NCBI GenBank assembly: GCA_966250015.1
Contig: CBINFS010000005.1
Location: forward strand, 91,562 to 155,561
DNA length: 64,000 nt
Direction: 5' to 3'
From: CBINFS01 sp966250015
GTDB taxonomy: Bacteria; Bacteroidota; Rhodothermia; Rhodothermales; DASSAV01
In this document: piece by piece, positions 40,928 to 49,709 of the stretch
Layout of the letters: every line of letters begins with the position of its first letter
How positions within the stretch are numbered: position 1 is the first letter of the stretch
Position numbers and translations under genes: made by a program
Notes under the pieces: model-generated
Database searches by the model: none
Told to the model about the DNA's origin: nothing
The model's input: the letters and a program-made list of their open reading frames with translations, nothing else

Positions 40928-42380
40928 GATCGGTGGACAAATAAGCCGCCTGTTTTCCGTCGAGGGATTTCGGGGACCAGTCCTGACCCTGCTCTCGGGG
41001 GCTGTGCTGGCGATGGGCATTTCCTTTTTGCTCCAGCCGGTCCTGACGCGTCTGTACACTCCGGCCGAGTTTGGCGTTGCGAACTATTTCGTTGCAGTTC
41101 TCACCATTTTGATGCCACTGGCGTCCTTTCGGTATGAAGACGCCGTCATGATTCCCGACGACGATCGCGAAGCGGCCGGCGTCCTCCGTCTCTCGTTCCT
41201 GCTCGTGCTTTTGACGTCTTCTCTGTGCCTGCTGCTGATACCCTGGCGGGAAACACTGGCAGATCGTGCCGGAGTGCCTGGCATCGCGCCCTGGGTTTTT
41301 CTGATCGGTCCCACCCTGCTGTTCATGCGTCTGGGGAAGCTCTCAGAAGTATGGCTCGCGCGCGAAAAGAGCTTCAGGACCGTCACGTCGGGCCAGGTTG
41401 CCGGAAGTATTGCCACCGTGGGATCGCGAATCACGGCCGGCACGCCCCTCTTTAATGCTGGCACGGGGGGCCTCATCGGCGGTTTTCTTTTTGGGTACGT
41501 TGTATCGTTCTGTATTTATGGATACAACCTGCTGAAGAGCTCCGGGCGGCTGTTTTTCCGGGCGATTCAGTTGAAAGAGCTCGCATACACAGCGAGCCGG
41601 TTCAGGCGTTTCCCTCTTTATTCGACGCCCAGCGCGCTTCTCAGCGCCTTCGTGGCCCGATTGCCCCTACTCCTGCTGCCCCAGTTCTTCGACGCTGCCG
41701 TGCTGGGTCTTTTTGGCCTGGCGACCAACGTGCTGTCGGTTCCACTCAGCCTTATTGGCAGCGCCGTGGCACAGGTCTTCTTCGTTCACGCCGCCGAAGC
41801 CAATCGGTCGGGCGGGCTTGCAAGCCTGACACGAACCGTTCACAGTCGGCTCGTCATGATCGGCATTTTCCCCGCAATTGCGTTGATGCTTGCAGGACCG
41901 GACGTATTCGAAATCGTTTTTGGCACCTCCTGGCGTGAAGCAGGCCGCTACGTAGGCTATCTGGCGCCCTGGCTGTTCTTCACTTCGGTCGCATCACCCC
42001 TGACGAGACTATTCGACGTTCTGGAAAGGCAGCGAGCGGACCTGGCAACGAGCACGCTCATGTTCCTTTTTCTGGCAACGGCACTGCTTGCCGGGGGAAT
42101 GACCGGCAGGCTTTACCTGACCCTCTTATACATCGGGCTGGCAGGCGCCGGCGTCCGTCTGATACAAATCCTCGTAATGTTGAACCTGGCACGCCTGCGA
42201 ATGTGGGATATGGCGCTTCCTTACCTCAGATACGGCCTCATCAGCGTGATCACGCTCGTACCGGTGTTTGTTGCCCTCCGGTATCAATCACCGTGGCTGG
42301 TTCTTTTACTGGCTTCCGTTGCCGGATTGGCCTACTATGGATTCGTCACCTGGCGTGAGAAGCTTCTTGGTGCCAGGTAG
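40917..42380 (+). CDS. Wzx-like oligosaccharide flippase
   Basis: This 487-residue inner-membrane protein has 12 to 14 helices and belongs to the MVF/MATE-like polysaccharide export class. The N-terminal part L-Q-P-V-L-T-R-L-Y-T-P-A-E-F-G is the signature entry of lipid-linked oligosaccharide flippases. It should move undecaprenyl-linked glycans to the periplasmic side. I chose the ATG at 40917, inside the end of the preceding gene; the open frame extends 19 codons upstream. It closes the three-gene surface block and is followed by the terminator at 42401. Confidence 0.85.
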   Translation: MSTKIGGQISRLFSVEGFRGPVLTLLSGAVLAMGISFLLQPVLTRLYTPAEFGVANYFVAVLTILMPLASFRYEDAVMIPDDDREAAGVLRLSFLLVLLTSSLCLLLIPWRETLADRAGVPGIAPWVFLIGPTLLFMRLGKLSEVWLAREKSFRTVTSGQVAGSIATVGSRITAGTPLFNAGTGGLIGGFLFGYVVSFCIYGYNLLKSSGRLFFRAIQLKELAYTASRFRRFPLYSTPSALLSAFVARLPLLLLPQFFDAAVLGLFGLATNVLSVPLSLIGSAVAQVFFVHAAEANRSGGLASLTRTVHSRLVMIGIFPAIALMLAGPDVFEIVFGTSWREAGRYVGYLAPWLFFTSVASPLTRLFDVLERQRADLATSTLMFLFLATALLAGGMTGRLYLTLLYIGLAGAGVRLIQILVMLNLARLRMWDMALPYLRYGLISVITLVPVFVALRYQSPWLVLLLASVAGLAYYGFVTWREKLLGAR

Positions 42381-42400
42381 CCTCGAATCCGAAAAATGAC

Positions 42401-42434
42401 AAAAGCCGGCGTCCAAAAGGGCACCGGCTTTTTC
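42401..42434. terminator. Terminator between convergent flippase and bacilliredoxin genes
   Basis: AAAAGCCGG (42401-42409) pairs with CCGGCTTTT (42424-42432), and the stem continues imperfectly inward to an AAAA loop. T-runs on both strands suggest bidirectional use, since the minus-strand gene ends at 42452. Confidence 0.88.
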
Positions 42435-42451
42435 ATCGTATAGAAATATTC

Positions 42452-42967
42452 TTAAAGGATCGACCTGAACGTACCCGGTAGATCGCCGTTCATCACAGGC
42501 TCTTCAACGTGTGGACGCTCGGGTTCACCGTTGGTGGTTTCGTCCGTACCACAGTATCGGCTGAAAGCCTGTGCGAGATCCGTTGCAATAGCGCCTGCGC
42601 TGCGCCCTTCAATGTGCCTGCGCTCGATGACGTATACCGGCTCCCCGTTTTTGAGCAGCGCAAAAAATGGCGACGACGGAGGAATACCCGGTAGGTGTTC
42701 TCGCAACCTCTGCGTAGCCTCCAGATCCTGTCCGGCAAATACCGTCACGTAGCGATCGGGCTGAATTGGAGTTCTCATAGCCAGCGCGATCGCCGGTCGG
42801 GCATTTGCCGCAGCACAACCACAAACCGAATTGATGATAGCCAGCATCGTTCCACCACGGCTCTCCTCAATCGCCCGGTCGACGGCTTCCGGATCCAGTA
42901 ACTCTTCCACGCCAAGCCGGGTGAGTTCCTCACGCATTGGTTTGACGAGTGCTTCAGGATAGGGCAT
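42452..42967 (-). CDS. BrxA/BrxB-family bacilliredoxin
   Basis: This 171-residue cytosolic thioredoxin-fold protein has the C49-G-C51 active site within I-N-S-V-C-G-C-A-A-A-N-A-R-P. In Firmicutes BrxA/BrxB remove bacillithiol from S-bacillithiolated proteins, and many Bacteroidota carry the same family. The core V-F-A-G-Q-D-L-E-A and P-P-S-S-P-F-F-A-L-L are intact. About 25 C-terminal residues after Y-C-G-T (P-H-V-E-E-P-V-M-N-G-D) form an extension beyond the usual ~145 residues. It is a single-gene unit. Confidence 0.88.
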   Translation of the reverse strand: MPYPEALVKPMREELTRLGVEELLDPEAVDRAIEESRGGTMLAIINSVCGCAAANARPAIALAMRTPIQPDRYVTVFAGQDLEATQRLREHLPGIPPSSPFFALLKNGEPVYVIERRHIEGRSAGAIATDLAQAFSRYCGTDETTNGEPERPHVEEPVMNGDLPGTFRSIL

Positions 42968-43117
42968 TGGTACACCAAAGATTGAATTATTTCCCTTCGA
43001 TCGGGTTGTGCAAAAACAGGCTAACCCGACCCCTCACACCTACATAACGAATTCAGACCTTTTAGGATCCAATTATTGTTTGCACAATTAATACTTGGCC
43101 TCACCCAGGTCCACCAA

Positions 43118-43468
43118 TCACTGGTGTGGCATCCTCCGAAGGTCCCTCATGAGCTCTGCGCCGTCGATTTCGAAGCTGGTCTCGTCCGAGGGGATGGTCG
43201 GTACGACGTGGCTCACGACTTTGCTCGTCGCCTCGGCCACTTTTTGACTGAACTGTTCGCTGGTCTTCTCGATCTGTTTTTCCAGCGATGTCAGCTGCTC
43301 CTCAACTGAATGGAGCTGCTGCGCCAGACGCTGCGACTGCTCGTTCATGTATTGCGCCACCTTCCGGCGCGTCTGCGAACCGGACTGGGGCGTCACGAAC
43401 ATCGCCGTCAGGAAACCAGCCGCAAATGCGGTTACGGCAGTGATACAGACGTTTTTGTAATCTTTCAT
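43118..43468 (-). CDS. YtxH-domain protein
   Basis: This 116-residue small protein has an N-terminal membrane segment (V-C-I-T-A-V-T-A-F-A-A-G-F-L-T-A-M-F, ~7-24) followed by the YtxH turn V-T-P-Q-S-G-S-Q-T-R-R-K-V. A long coiled coil follows (~38-85), then a short tail. YtxH proteins are general-stress-associated in Bacillus but of unknown mechanism. It is transcribed alone on the minus strand, about 150 bases downstream of the bacilliredoxin start. Confidence 0.78.
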   Translation of the reverse strand: MKDYKNVCITAVTAFAAGFLTAMFVTPQSGSQTRRKVAQYMNEQSQRLAQQLHSVEEQLTSLEKQIEKTSEQFSQKVAEATSKVVSHVVPTIPSDETSFEIDGAELMRDLRRMPHQ

Positions 43469-43923
43469 CTCTTCGAAAGTATGATTTTGGTGCGACTACC
43501 CGATTTATGCGTGACGGCGTCCGCGCCGTGAAAAATGAAGCAAACAGACTTTGATAGAACAAACGCCCTCTATTCGCTCTGGTTGCGTTTTCGCCTCCTC
43601 CACTCTTCTTTGAACGCTTTAAATAAACCCTTTTCCAAAGATTTATCCCTAATTAGCCTATTATTCAAGTTAGGTTAATTAAGTCTCAATTCTATCCCCG
43701 TGCCGGATCAATTTGGTATTAAAAGTCCTTACGCGCAAGCCAAATGCGACGGGAGTCCTCATCTTCCCGGTGGTTTATTTAACCTCAACCAGTTAAGCTC
43801 GATATTATGCCCGTATACGTCGGGCGGCTCTTGAGAATATTCAGCAATCTCTGTTCCTTTCCCGATCACTGTGCGGTGACGTTTATTGACGAGGAACAAC
43901 CATTGTGCCATTTGTGAAGGAAA
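43469..43923. other. Divergent intergenic region, AT-rich core
   Basis: This 455-base gap separates the divergent YtxH (minus) and NlpC/P60 (plus) genes. Bases ~43640-43700 are much more AT-rich than the surroundings, with the palindromes CTAATTAG and TTAATTAA. A short hairpin GCCCG/CGGGC lies at 43809-43825. I see no convincing gene, tRNA or repeat. It must hold the promoters of both genes, but no clear -35/-10 pair stands out. Confidence 0.5.
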
Positions 43924-44607
43924 ATGCAGTCTTGTAAGTGGAATCGTATCGTGGTACTGGTCGGAGGATTACTTCTATGGCTTGCTTCAAGCGGTTGTGC
44001 ATCCTCGTCGAGGCTTACTGAGCCGGAAGAGCCCGATAGACCGTCGAGGCCGGTGAGCGCACCCGGCCGCATCGAATATGATGAGCACGAGACTGATGAG
44101 TATTCCTCTGACCTCGAACGCCGGCTCAGGGAAGTAATAAGGGAATGGGAAGGTACACCGTACCGATACGGAGGGAGTGATTACGACGGTATTGACTGCT
44201 CTGCTTTCGTCATGCTCGTGTGCAACCAGGTGCTCGGGGTCCGCCTGCCTCGAACAACGCGTGAGCAGGTGAACGTAGGTAGACACGTCCTTCCGCACGA
44301 GCTTCAGACTGGGGACCTCGTCTTTTTCCATCCGAGGTCGAAAGCACGGCACGTCGGCATTTTCCTCAGTGAAAACAAATTTGCCCACGCCTCAACCACG
44401 CAGGGCGTGACGATATCGGACCTCAACGATCCGTACTGGCGGGAAAGCTACTGGACGGCCAGGCGAATATACGAAGGGCCGTTAGTTGCTTCGTCCCCGA
44501 CACGACAGGCAGCCTATCACGCCGTACCGGCAACTGAATATGAGGAAGTGATTGAACCGACTGAAAACCCGAAACCGGTTCGCGTTTCTCGAAGGGTAGG
44601 CTGGTAA
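43924..44607 (+). CDS. NlpC/P60 family lipoprotein
   Basis: This 227-residue probable outer-membrane lipoprotein has a signal peptide to S-S-G-C (Cys25), then an acidic/Pro linker to ~62 and an NlpC/P60 cysteine peptidase domain (~65-190). The catalytic Cys92 is in G-I-D-C-S-A-F-V, His143 in A-R-H-V-G-I-F-L, and a third polar residue near 155 in F-A-H-A-S. Such enzymes cleave the gamma-D-Glu-DAP bond of peptidoglycan. The GEGTPY-like start E-W-E-G-T-P-Y-R-Y-G-G is typical. It is a single-gene unit followed by the terminator at 44692. Confidence 0.9.
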   Translation: MQSCKWNRIVVLVGGLLLWLASSGCASSSRLTEPEEPDRPSRPVSAPGRIEYDEHETDEYSSDLERRLREVIREWEGTPYRYGGSDYDGIDCSAFVMLVCNQVLGVRLPRTTREQVNVGRHVLPHELQTGDLVFFHPRSKARHVGIFLSENKFAHASTTQGVTISDLNDPYWRESYWTARRIYEGPLVASSPTRQAAYHAVPATEYEEVIEPTENPKPVRVSRRVGW

Positions 44608-44691
44608 ACTGAATGTCGGACCTGTGTTTGTTGCGTTTTCACTCCGTAGCGGATCATTTTATACGTGACGGGAGTGTAAGGTACTCGCGAA

Positions 44692-44734
44692 ACGAACGCC
44701 GCAGCCCGTAAGGGCCGTGGCGTTCTCGTTTTTA
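44692..44734 (+). terminator. Terminator of the NlpC/P60 gene
   Basis: GAACGCC (44694-44700) pairs with GGCGTTC (44719-44725), extended inward by GCCC/GGGC, and is followed by TCG and five T. Confidence 0.82.
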
Positions 44735-44789
44735 CGCTTGTATTCGAACTGTATCCGCCCATAAGTAGACCCAACGGTACAAGGCCTCA

Positions 44790-45269
44790 ATGGACCAGAA
44801 CAATCCCTTATACCTCACTCAGGAAGGTATCCAGAAGCTCAAGGAAGAAGTTCTTTATCTGCGAACGAAGGAACGTGCCCGGATTGCTACGGCCATCGCA
44901 GAAGCTCGCGCACAGGGGGACCTGTCTGAAAATGCAGAATACGACGCGGCTAAGGAAGAACAGAGCCACCTCGAGGCCCGCATCGCCAAACTTGAAGAAA
45001 CCATCAGCCGAGCCAGGGTCGTCGACGAGAATCAGGTGGACAACTCCAAGGCCTACATTCTCTCGAAAATCCGCGTTAGAAATTTGCAAAACGGTACGGA
45101 GAACACGTTCACGCTCGTTTCCTCTCAAGAAGCGGATCTGGCGTCAGGAAAGCTTTCCGTAACCAGCCCGATTGGGAAAGGTCTGCTTGGCAAGTCGGTC
45201 GGCGACGTAGTTGAGATCAAGGTTCCGGCAGGGAAGGTCAAAATGGAGATCGTCGAGATAACCCGATAA
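44790..45269 (+). CDS. greA: Transcription elongation factor GreA
   Basis: This 159-residue RNA-polymerase cleavage factor rescues backtracked complexes. The N-terminal coiled coil (~10-75) carries the tip motif G-D-L-S-E-N-A-E-Y with the catalytic acidic residues D44 and E47. The C-terminal FKBP-like domain shows S-P-I-G-K-G-L-L-G-K-S-V-G-D-V. The ATG at 44790 gives the standard length. mtgA follows after 17 bases and is probably co-transcribed. Confidence 0.96.
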   Translation: MDQNNPLYLTQEGIQKLKEEVLYLRTKERARIATAIAEARAQGDLSENAEYDAAKEEQSHLEARIAKLEETISRARVVDENQVDNSKAYILSKIRVRNLQNGTENTFTLVSSQEADLASGKLSVTSPIGKGLLGKSVGDVVEIKVPAGKVKMEIVEITR

Positions 45270-45286
45270 GACTGGACGGATATGGA

Positions 45287-46027
45287 TTGAACATCCGGGA
45301 GTCGAGCGTGGGCGCACGGAAAAGTAGAAGACCCAATGCACGCAGGCCTCGCAAACGCAGAGGCCTTCTCCGGAAAATCCTTCTCTTCCCTGTCGCTTTG
45401 GTGGGAGGGTATTACGCTCTTTGTACGCTTCTCCTTCTGCTCTACACGTTCGTGTTCCCACCGTTTACCGGGGTACAGATACAGCGGAGGATAGAATCGT
45501 TTTTTGAGGACGAGCCCTACCGGAAGGTCTACGTACCCGTCTCGGGGGACAAAATCTCCGACCACCTCAAGCACGCTGCCATAGCAGCCGAGGACGGGCG
45601 CTTTTACGAGCACGGTGGCATCGATTGGGAAGCCGTCCGTCAAGCCGTTCAAGACAACCAGGAAAGGGGAAGGACCTGGCGGGGCGGGAGCACCATAACG
45701 CAGCAGCTCGCCAAAAACCTTTTTATGACGACCCACCGGTCGATCATCCGAAAAGGCGCCGAAGTCCCTCTCACCTATCTGACCGAGCTGATCCTGACGA
45801 AGGACAGGATCCTCGTCCTTTATCTCAACGTCGTGGAGTTTGACCGCGGCGTTTACGGAGCCGAAGCAGCTGCACAGCACCACTTTAACACCTCGGCATC
45901 GAAGCTTACCAGGCGCCAGGCGGCTTCGCTGGCGGCCGTCCTGCCCAATCCCCGAAACCGATCTCCCCATCGCATGGGGAACTATACGAACACCATCCTG
46001 CGCCGCATGTCTGCCATGGGGTACTGA
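45287..46027 (+). CDS. mtgA: Monofunctional peptidoglycan transglycosylase MtgA
   Basis: This 246-residue inner-membrane GT51 enzyme polymerises lipid II into glycan strands. A very basic N-terminus (R-R-P-R-K-R-R) precedes one helix (~31-58). The catalytic glutamate is E102 in A-E-D-G-R-F-Y-E-H-G, and G-G-S-T-I-T-Q-Q-L-A-K-N is the second donor-site motif. There is no transpeptidase domain, and the length is standard. The start is a TTG at 45287 or a GTG at 45308-45310; no ATG fits. It lies directly behind greA. Confidence 0.92.
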   Translation: MNIRESSVGARKSRRPNARRPRKRRGLLRKILLFPVALVGGYYALCTLLLLLYTFVFPPFTGVQIQRRIESFFEDEPYRKVYVPVSGDKISDHLKHAAIAAEDGRFYEHGGIDWEAVRQAVQDNQERGRTWRGGSTITQQLAKNLFMTTHRSIIRKGAEVPLTYLTELILTKDRILVLYLNVVEFDRGVYGAEAAAQHHFNTSASKLTRRQAASLAAVLPNPRNRSPHRMGNYTNTILRRMSAMGY

Positions 46028-46195
46028 GCACGACGGAGTTTTTTATCTCCGATGCTCAGGTAATGCCGCATTTCTTCGCAAAATACCCACCGGCGCCTTC
46101 TTATCTTTTGTGAGCCGACATCTATTGATACGGTTGGCTACACTAATTCCGGTTCGAGTACACCCGTCCCGATAATCAACCAGACGAGACGTTCG

Positions 46196-47227
46196 ATGAT
46201 AGATCTACGCAGTGATACCGTCACTAAACCGGACGAAGGGATGCGCCGGGCCATGTACGAGGCGGAAGTGGGCGACGACGTTTTCGGGGAGGACCCGACC
46301 GTCATCCGCTTGCAAGAATACGTGGCGGACCTGCTCGGGAAGGAAGCTGCCCTGTTCGTCTCGTCCGGCGTCATGGGCAATCAGCTCGGCCTGAAGGTGA
46401 ACACCAACCCGGGTGACGAGGTCATCGTAGAACGAAACGCTCACATTTTTAACTACGAGTCGGGCGCAGGAGCCGTGTTGTCGGGCGTTCAGCTCATGGT
46501 GCTCGACGGCCAGCGGGGTATCCTCGACCCGGAAATGGTAAGGCAAGCAATACGTCCGGACCACTATTGGGAGCCCCGTACCACCCTCATCTGCATCGAA
46601 AACACCGTCAACAAAGCAGGTGGAACGGTCTACCCCCTGTCGAACATCCTCGGCATCGCTGAAGTCGCACGGGAGCATGGGATTGCCCTACATCTTGACG
46701 GCGCCCGCCTCTGGAATGCGTCGGCGGCTTCGGGGATTCCTGAAAAGGAGTACGCCAGACCGTTCGACACCGTGAGCGTCTGCCTCTCCAAAGGCCTGGG
46801 TGCACCGGTCGGTTCGCTGATCGTGGGATCGAAGGAAAAAATCCGGAAAGCACACCGCTTCCGTAAGCTCCTGGGCGGTGGCATGCGGCAGGTCGGCATC
46901 CTCGCTGCCGCCGGCCTGTACGCCCTCGAGCACAACCGGGCGACGCTCCCCGAAGACCACGACAAAGCAAGACGCCTGGCTTATGGACTCGCCGAGTGCC
47001 CCACGTTCACCATCGACCCCGAGACAGTCGAAACCAACATCGTCATGTTCGACGTGCCGCCCGGGCAGGCCTCACGTGTGATCGACGAGCTAAAGCAAAA
47101 CGGGGTGGCGCTCTCCGTGTTCGGACCGTCGACGATCCGTGCTACTACGCACCGTGACGTCTCGATGAGCGACGTCGACCGCGCGCTGGACGTCATCCAC
47201 TCGTGCTACGGAAACGTGACCGTGTAA
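46196..47227 (+). CDS. ltaE: Low-specificity L-threonine aldolase
   Basis: This 343-residue PLP fold-type I enzyme splits L-threonine or L-allo-threonine into glycine and acetaldehyde. The N-terminal I-D-L-R-S-D-T-V-T-K-P is the family entry. The PLP lysine is K199 in C-L-S-K-G-L-G-A-P, and H-L-D-G-A-R near 166 holds the PLP-binding Asp. The ATG at 46196 starts exactly at the family N-terminus. It is a single-gene unit with no evident terminator; a 168-base gap separates it from mtgA. Confidence 0.94.
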   Translation: MIDLRSDTVTKPDEGMRRAMYEAEVGDDVFGEDPTVIRLQEYVADLLGKEAALFVSSGVMGNQLGLKVNTNPGDEVIVERNAHIFNYESGAGAVLSGVQLMVLDGQRGILDPEMVRQAIRPDHYWEPRTTLICIENTVNKAGGTVYPLSNILGIAEVAREHGIALHLDGARLWNASAASGIPEKEYARPFDTVSVCLSKGLGAPVGSLIVGSKEKIRKAHRFRKLLGGGMRQVGILAAAGLYALEHNRATLPEDHDKARRLAYGLAECPTFTIDPETVETNIVMFDVPPGQASRVIDELKQNGVALSVFGPSTIRATTHRDVSMSDVDRALDVIHSCYGNVTV

Positions 47228-47353
47228 ATTGCGTGCGGTTGCATGGTGAACGTCTCCCTCCTACTTTTACCGCGGCTCCAGTCCAAATCAATCGGAATAC
47301 ATCGAGCAGCATCCATTCATCCAATTGCAGATACTTGCTAAGAGAGGTCAATT

Positions 47354-49099
47354 TTGGCTGAAATACCGTTAAAAGACGAACGCATCATTCGAAGGGGGCC
47401 ATACCCAGAACTGACCTGGCAGGCCTTGCTGATCGGCTACTTCCTCGGCGCCCTGATAACCATCAGCATTGGTTACGCCAGTCTGATCCTTGGCTTCTCC
47501 ATCGAGGGATCCGAGCTGGCTGCGATTCTCGGCTTCGGTATTTTGAGGGGACTCCTCGGCCGAACCAGTATCATCGAAAACAACATCAACCAAACGACCG
47601 CATCCGCCGTCAACGGCGCGTCTGCGGGTATGATGTTTACGGTCCCGGCCCTTTTCATTCTGGGGACTACGGATTTCAGCGCCATCCTGATGGTCTTTGC
47701 TTGTATCGCAGGCGGCGTGTTGGGAATCGCTTTCATCATTCCGCTCCGAAAGCAGATGATCGACTACGAACGCCTGACCTATCCCGGAGGCGTTGCGGTC
47801 GCTACCATCCTCAAATCACCCGGTGCAGGTATTCGCAAGGCTATACTGCTGATCGGCGGTGCACTGCTGAGCGGCATCGTCCACTTTGCCACACAGGTGG
47901 GAGGATTTGAAAACTGGGCTCTCGGTGACCTGATCGGGATGCCGGATTACATGAACGGCGTCTGGTACGTCTCCCTGCTCACCATCGGTGTCGGCTTCAT
48001 CGCTGGAAAGGGCGGCTTTTTCTTCATCATCGGCGGATTCGTCTCGTACTGGATACTCGCTCCAATCCTGGCGGGACTCGGAGTATTGCCCTCTCCCGAC
48101 GAGCTCACGGCGTCCGGTACCGGAATGGCCGATTACCTCCGTGTGGTCCTGTTTAGACCGGTTGGTATCGGCATGTTGATTGGCGGAGCGCTCACCGGTA
48201 TTGTCCTCGCTCTTCCTTTGATCGTCAGCGCCATCAAGAGTATGCAGATGGCGGCAAAAATCAAGTCGAAGCTTTCCAGAGACGAAATGCCGATCAAGCT
48301 CCTGTACATTGCAGTCGGAGGAGCGGCCGTTCTTCTCTTTATCCTCGCCATATTTTCGGTTGAGAATATGGGCATCCTCCGGGGTATGCTCATGGCGTTG
48401 CTCGGCACGCTCTGGATCTGGGTCGCCGGTGTGATCCTATCGGAAACGATCGGACGGACCAACTGGTCGCCTCTCAGCGGTATGACGCTGATTGCCGTGA
48501 CCATTCTGATCATCATCTCCAGCGGGCTCGGTGACGAGGCGGCGATCATTTCGTCCGTAATTGTGGGGGCGGCTGCCTGCGTGGCGATGGCCCAGGCTAC
48601 CGACCTCATGCTCGACCTGAAAACCGGCTTCCTGGTCGGTGCGTCTCCCAAAAAGCAGCAGTTTGGGCAGTTCCTGGGAAGCTGGCTCGGTCCAATCATC
48701 GTCATGACGCTCATCTTCGTTTTGCACCAGGCTTACGGCCTCGGAAGCGAGCGGCTACCGGCGCCTCAGGCGCAAGCGCTCGCCAGTATGATCCAGGGTA
48801 TCCTCGGAGGCGACGTTCCCGTCCAGAAATACCTTGCAGGCGCAGGAATAGGCGCCCTGCTGAGCTCCAGCGGTGTGGGTGGGCTCGGAATTCTCGTCGG
48901 GCTGGGCTTCTACCTGCCCTTTAACATCGTGCTGACATATAGCATCGGCACCGCGCTTCGGCTGCTTTCGGACTGGCGCCTGGGACACCGCCAGAGCGAG
49001 CAGGTCGGCATTCCCATTGCCGCAGGGTTCATCGTCGGCGAAGCGCTCGTTGGTGTCGGTTTCGCACTCTATTATGTCTTCACCGGTGGACTGGGATAA
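47354..49099 (+). CDS. OPT-family oligopeptide/metal-chelate transporter
   Basis: This 581-residue inner-membrane carrier has about 14 to 16 helices. The conserved entry P-E-L-T-W-Q-A-L-L-I-G-Y-F-L-G-A near 18, E-N-N-I-N-Q-T-T-A-S-A near 75 and the C-terminal G-I-P-I-A-A-G-F-I-V-G-E-A-L block are typical of bacterial OPT proteins. They move oligopeptides or metal-siderophore complexes; the substrate is unknown here. The start is a TTG at 47354 supported by an AGAGG ribosome site 7 to 10 bases before. The next small gene begins 46 bases later and is likely co-transcribed. Confidence 0.9.
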   Translation: MAEIPLKDERIIRRGPYPELTWQALLIGYFLGALITISIGYASLILGFSIEGSELAAILGFGILRGLLGRTSIIENNINQTTASAVNGASAGMMFTVPALFILGTTDFSAILMVFACIAGGVLGIAFIIPLRKQMIDYERLTYPGGVAVATILKSPGAGIRKAILLIGGALLSGIVHFATQVGGFENWALGDLIGMPDYMNGVWYVSLLTIGVGFIAGKGGFFFIIGGFVSYWILAPILAGLGVLPSPDELTASGTGMADYLRVVLFRPVGIGMLIGGALTGIVLALPLIVSAIKSMQMAAKIKSKLSRDEMPIKLLYIAVGGAAVLLFILAIFSVENMGILRGMLMALLGTLWIWVAGVILSETIGRTNWSPLSGMTLIAVTILIIISSGLGDEAAIISSVIVGAAACVAMAQATDLMLDLKTGFLVGASPKKQQFGQFLGSWLGPIIVMTLIFVLHQAYGLGSERLPAPQAQALASMIQGILGGDVPVQKYLAGAGIGALLSSSGVGGLGILVGLGFYLPFNIVLTYSIGTALRLLSDWRLGHRQSEQVGIPIAAGFIVGEALVGVGFALYYVFTGGLG

Positions 49100-49145
49100 A
49101 ACCCGTTCTCAAAGTTTACCCGGGTAAAACAACCGGTTAAAGCAC

Positions 49146-49697
49146 ATGAAAAAGTTAGGATATCTGCTGATAACGATTGGCTTCCTCGCCGCATCCCTGT
49201 TCACCGTTCTGGACGAAATTGAGGTTCAATGGACCTGGTTCGTCGTCTCATTGGTGGTCGGTATCGCGGGCGTCATCGTGGTCCGGGTTTCGACTCGCCG
49301 GGTCGTGAAGGAGGAAGGCCGGCTGGCAGGCACCCTTCAACAGATCGAGAACAGCCTTGCCCGGATCGTCGAAAACATGGAGCGTCTCAGCTCAGAAAAG
49401 GATCAATTGAACCCCTACGACGTCCGACACCGGATTGACGAGCTGCTCCCCGAAGACATCAACACCTTCGTTGAAGGTCGCGACACCATCGCGCACGTAT
49501 ACGGCTTGCAAGCCTATGCAGACATGATGAGCCACTTCGCCGCCGGCGAGCGGTATCTCAACCGCGTCTGGTCGGCGTCTGCCGACGGCTACATCGACGA
49601 GGTGAACGAATACATTGAGGTCGCACGCGAACAGTTCATTGAAGCGCAGGAGCTTCTCAATCGCACCAAAATGGCTGCGGCGAATGCTTCCGCGTGA
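49146..49697 (+). CDS. Two-helix membrane protein with coiled coil, unknown
   Basis: This 183-residue protein has two N-terminal membrane helices (~4-22 and ~30-48). A basic patch R-V-S-T-R-R-V-V-K and a coiled coil (~55-90) follow, then an alpha-helical cytosolic region containing L-L-P-E-D-I-N-T-F-V-E-G-R-D and A-D-M-M-S-H-F-A-A-G-E-R-Y-L-N-R. No named family comes to mind. Tight linkage to the OPT transporter suggests an accessory role. The ATG is clear. Confidence 0.65.
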   Translation: MKKLGYLLITIGFLAASLFTVLDEIEVQWTWFVVSLVVGIAGVIVVRVSTRRVVKEEGRLAGTLQQIENSLARIVENMERLSSEKDQLNPYDVRHRIDELLPEDINTFVEGRDTIAHVYGLQAYADMMSHFAAGERYLNRVWSASADGYIDEVNEYIEVAREQFIEAQELLNRTKMAAANASA

Positions 49698-49709
49698 GGT
49701 GAACCGATA

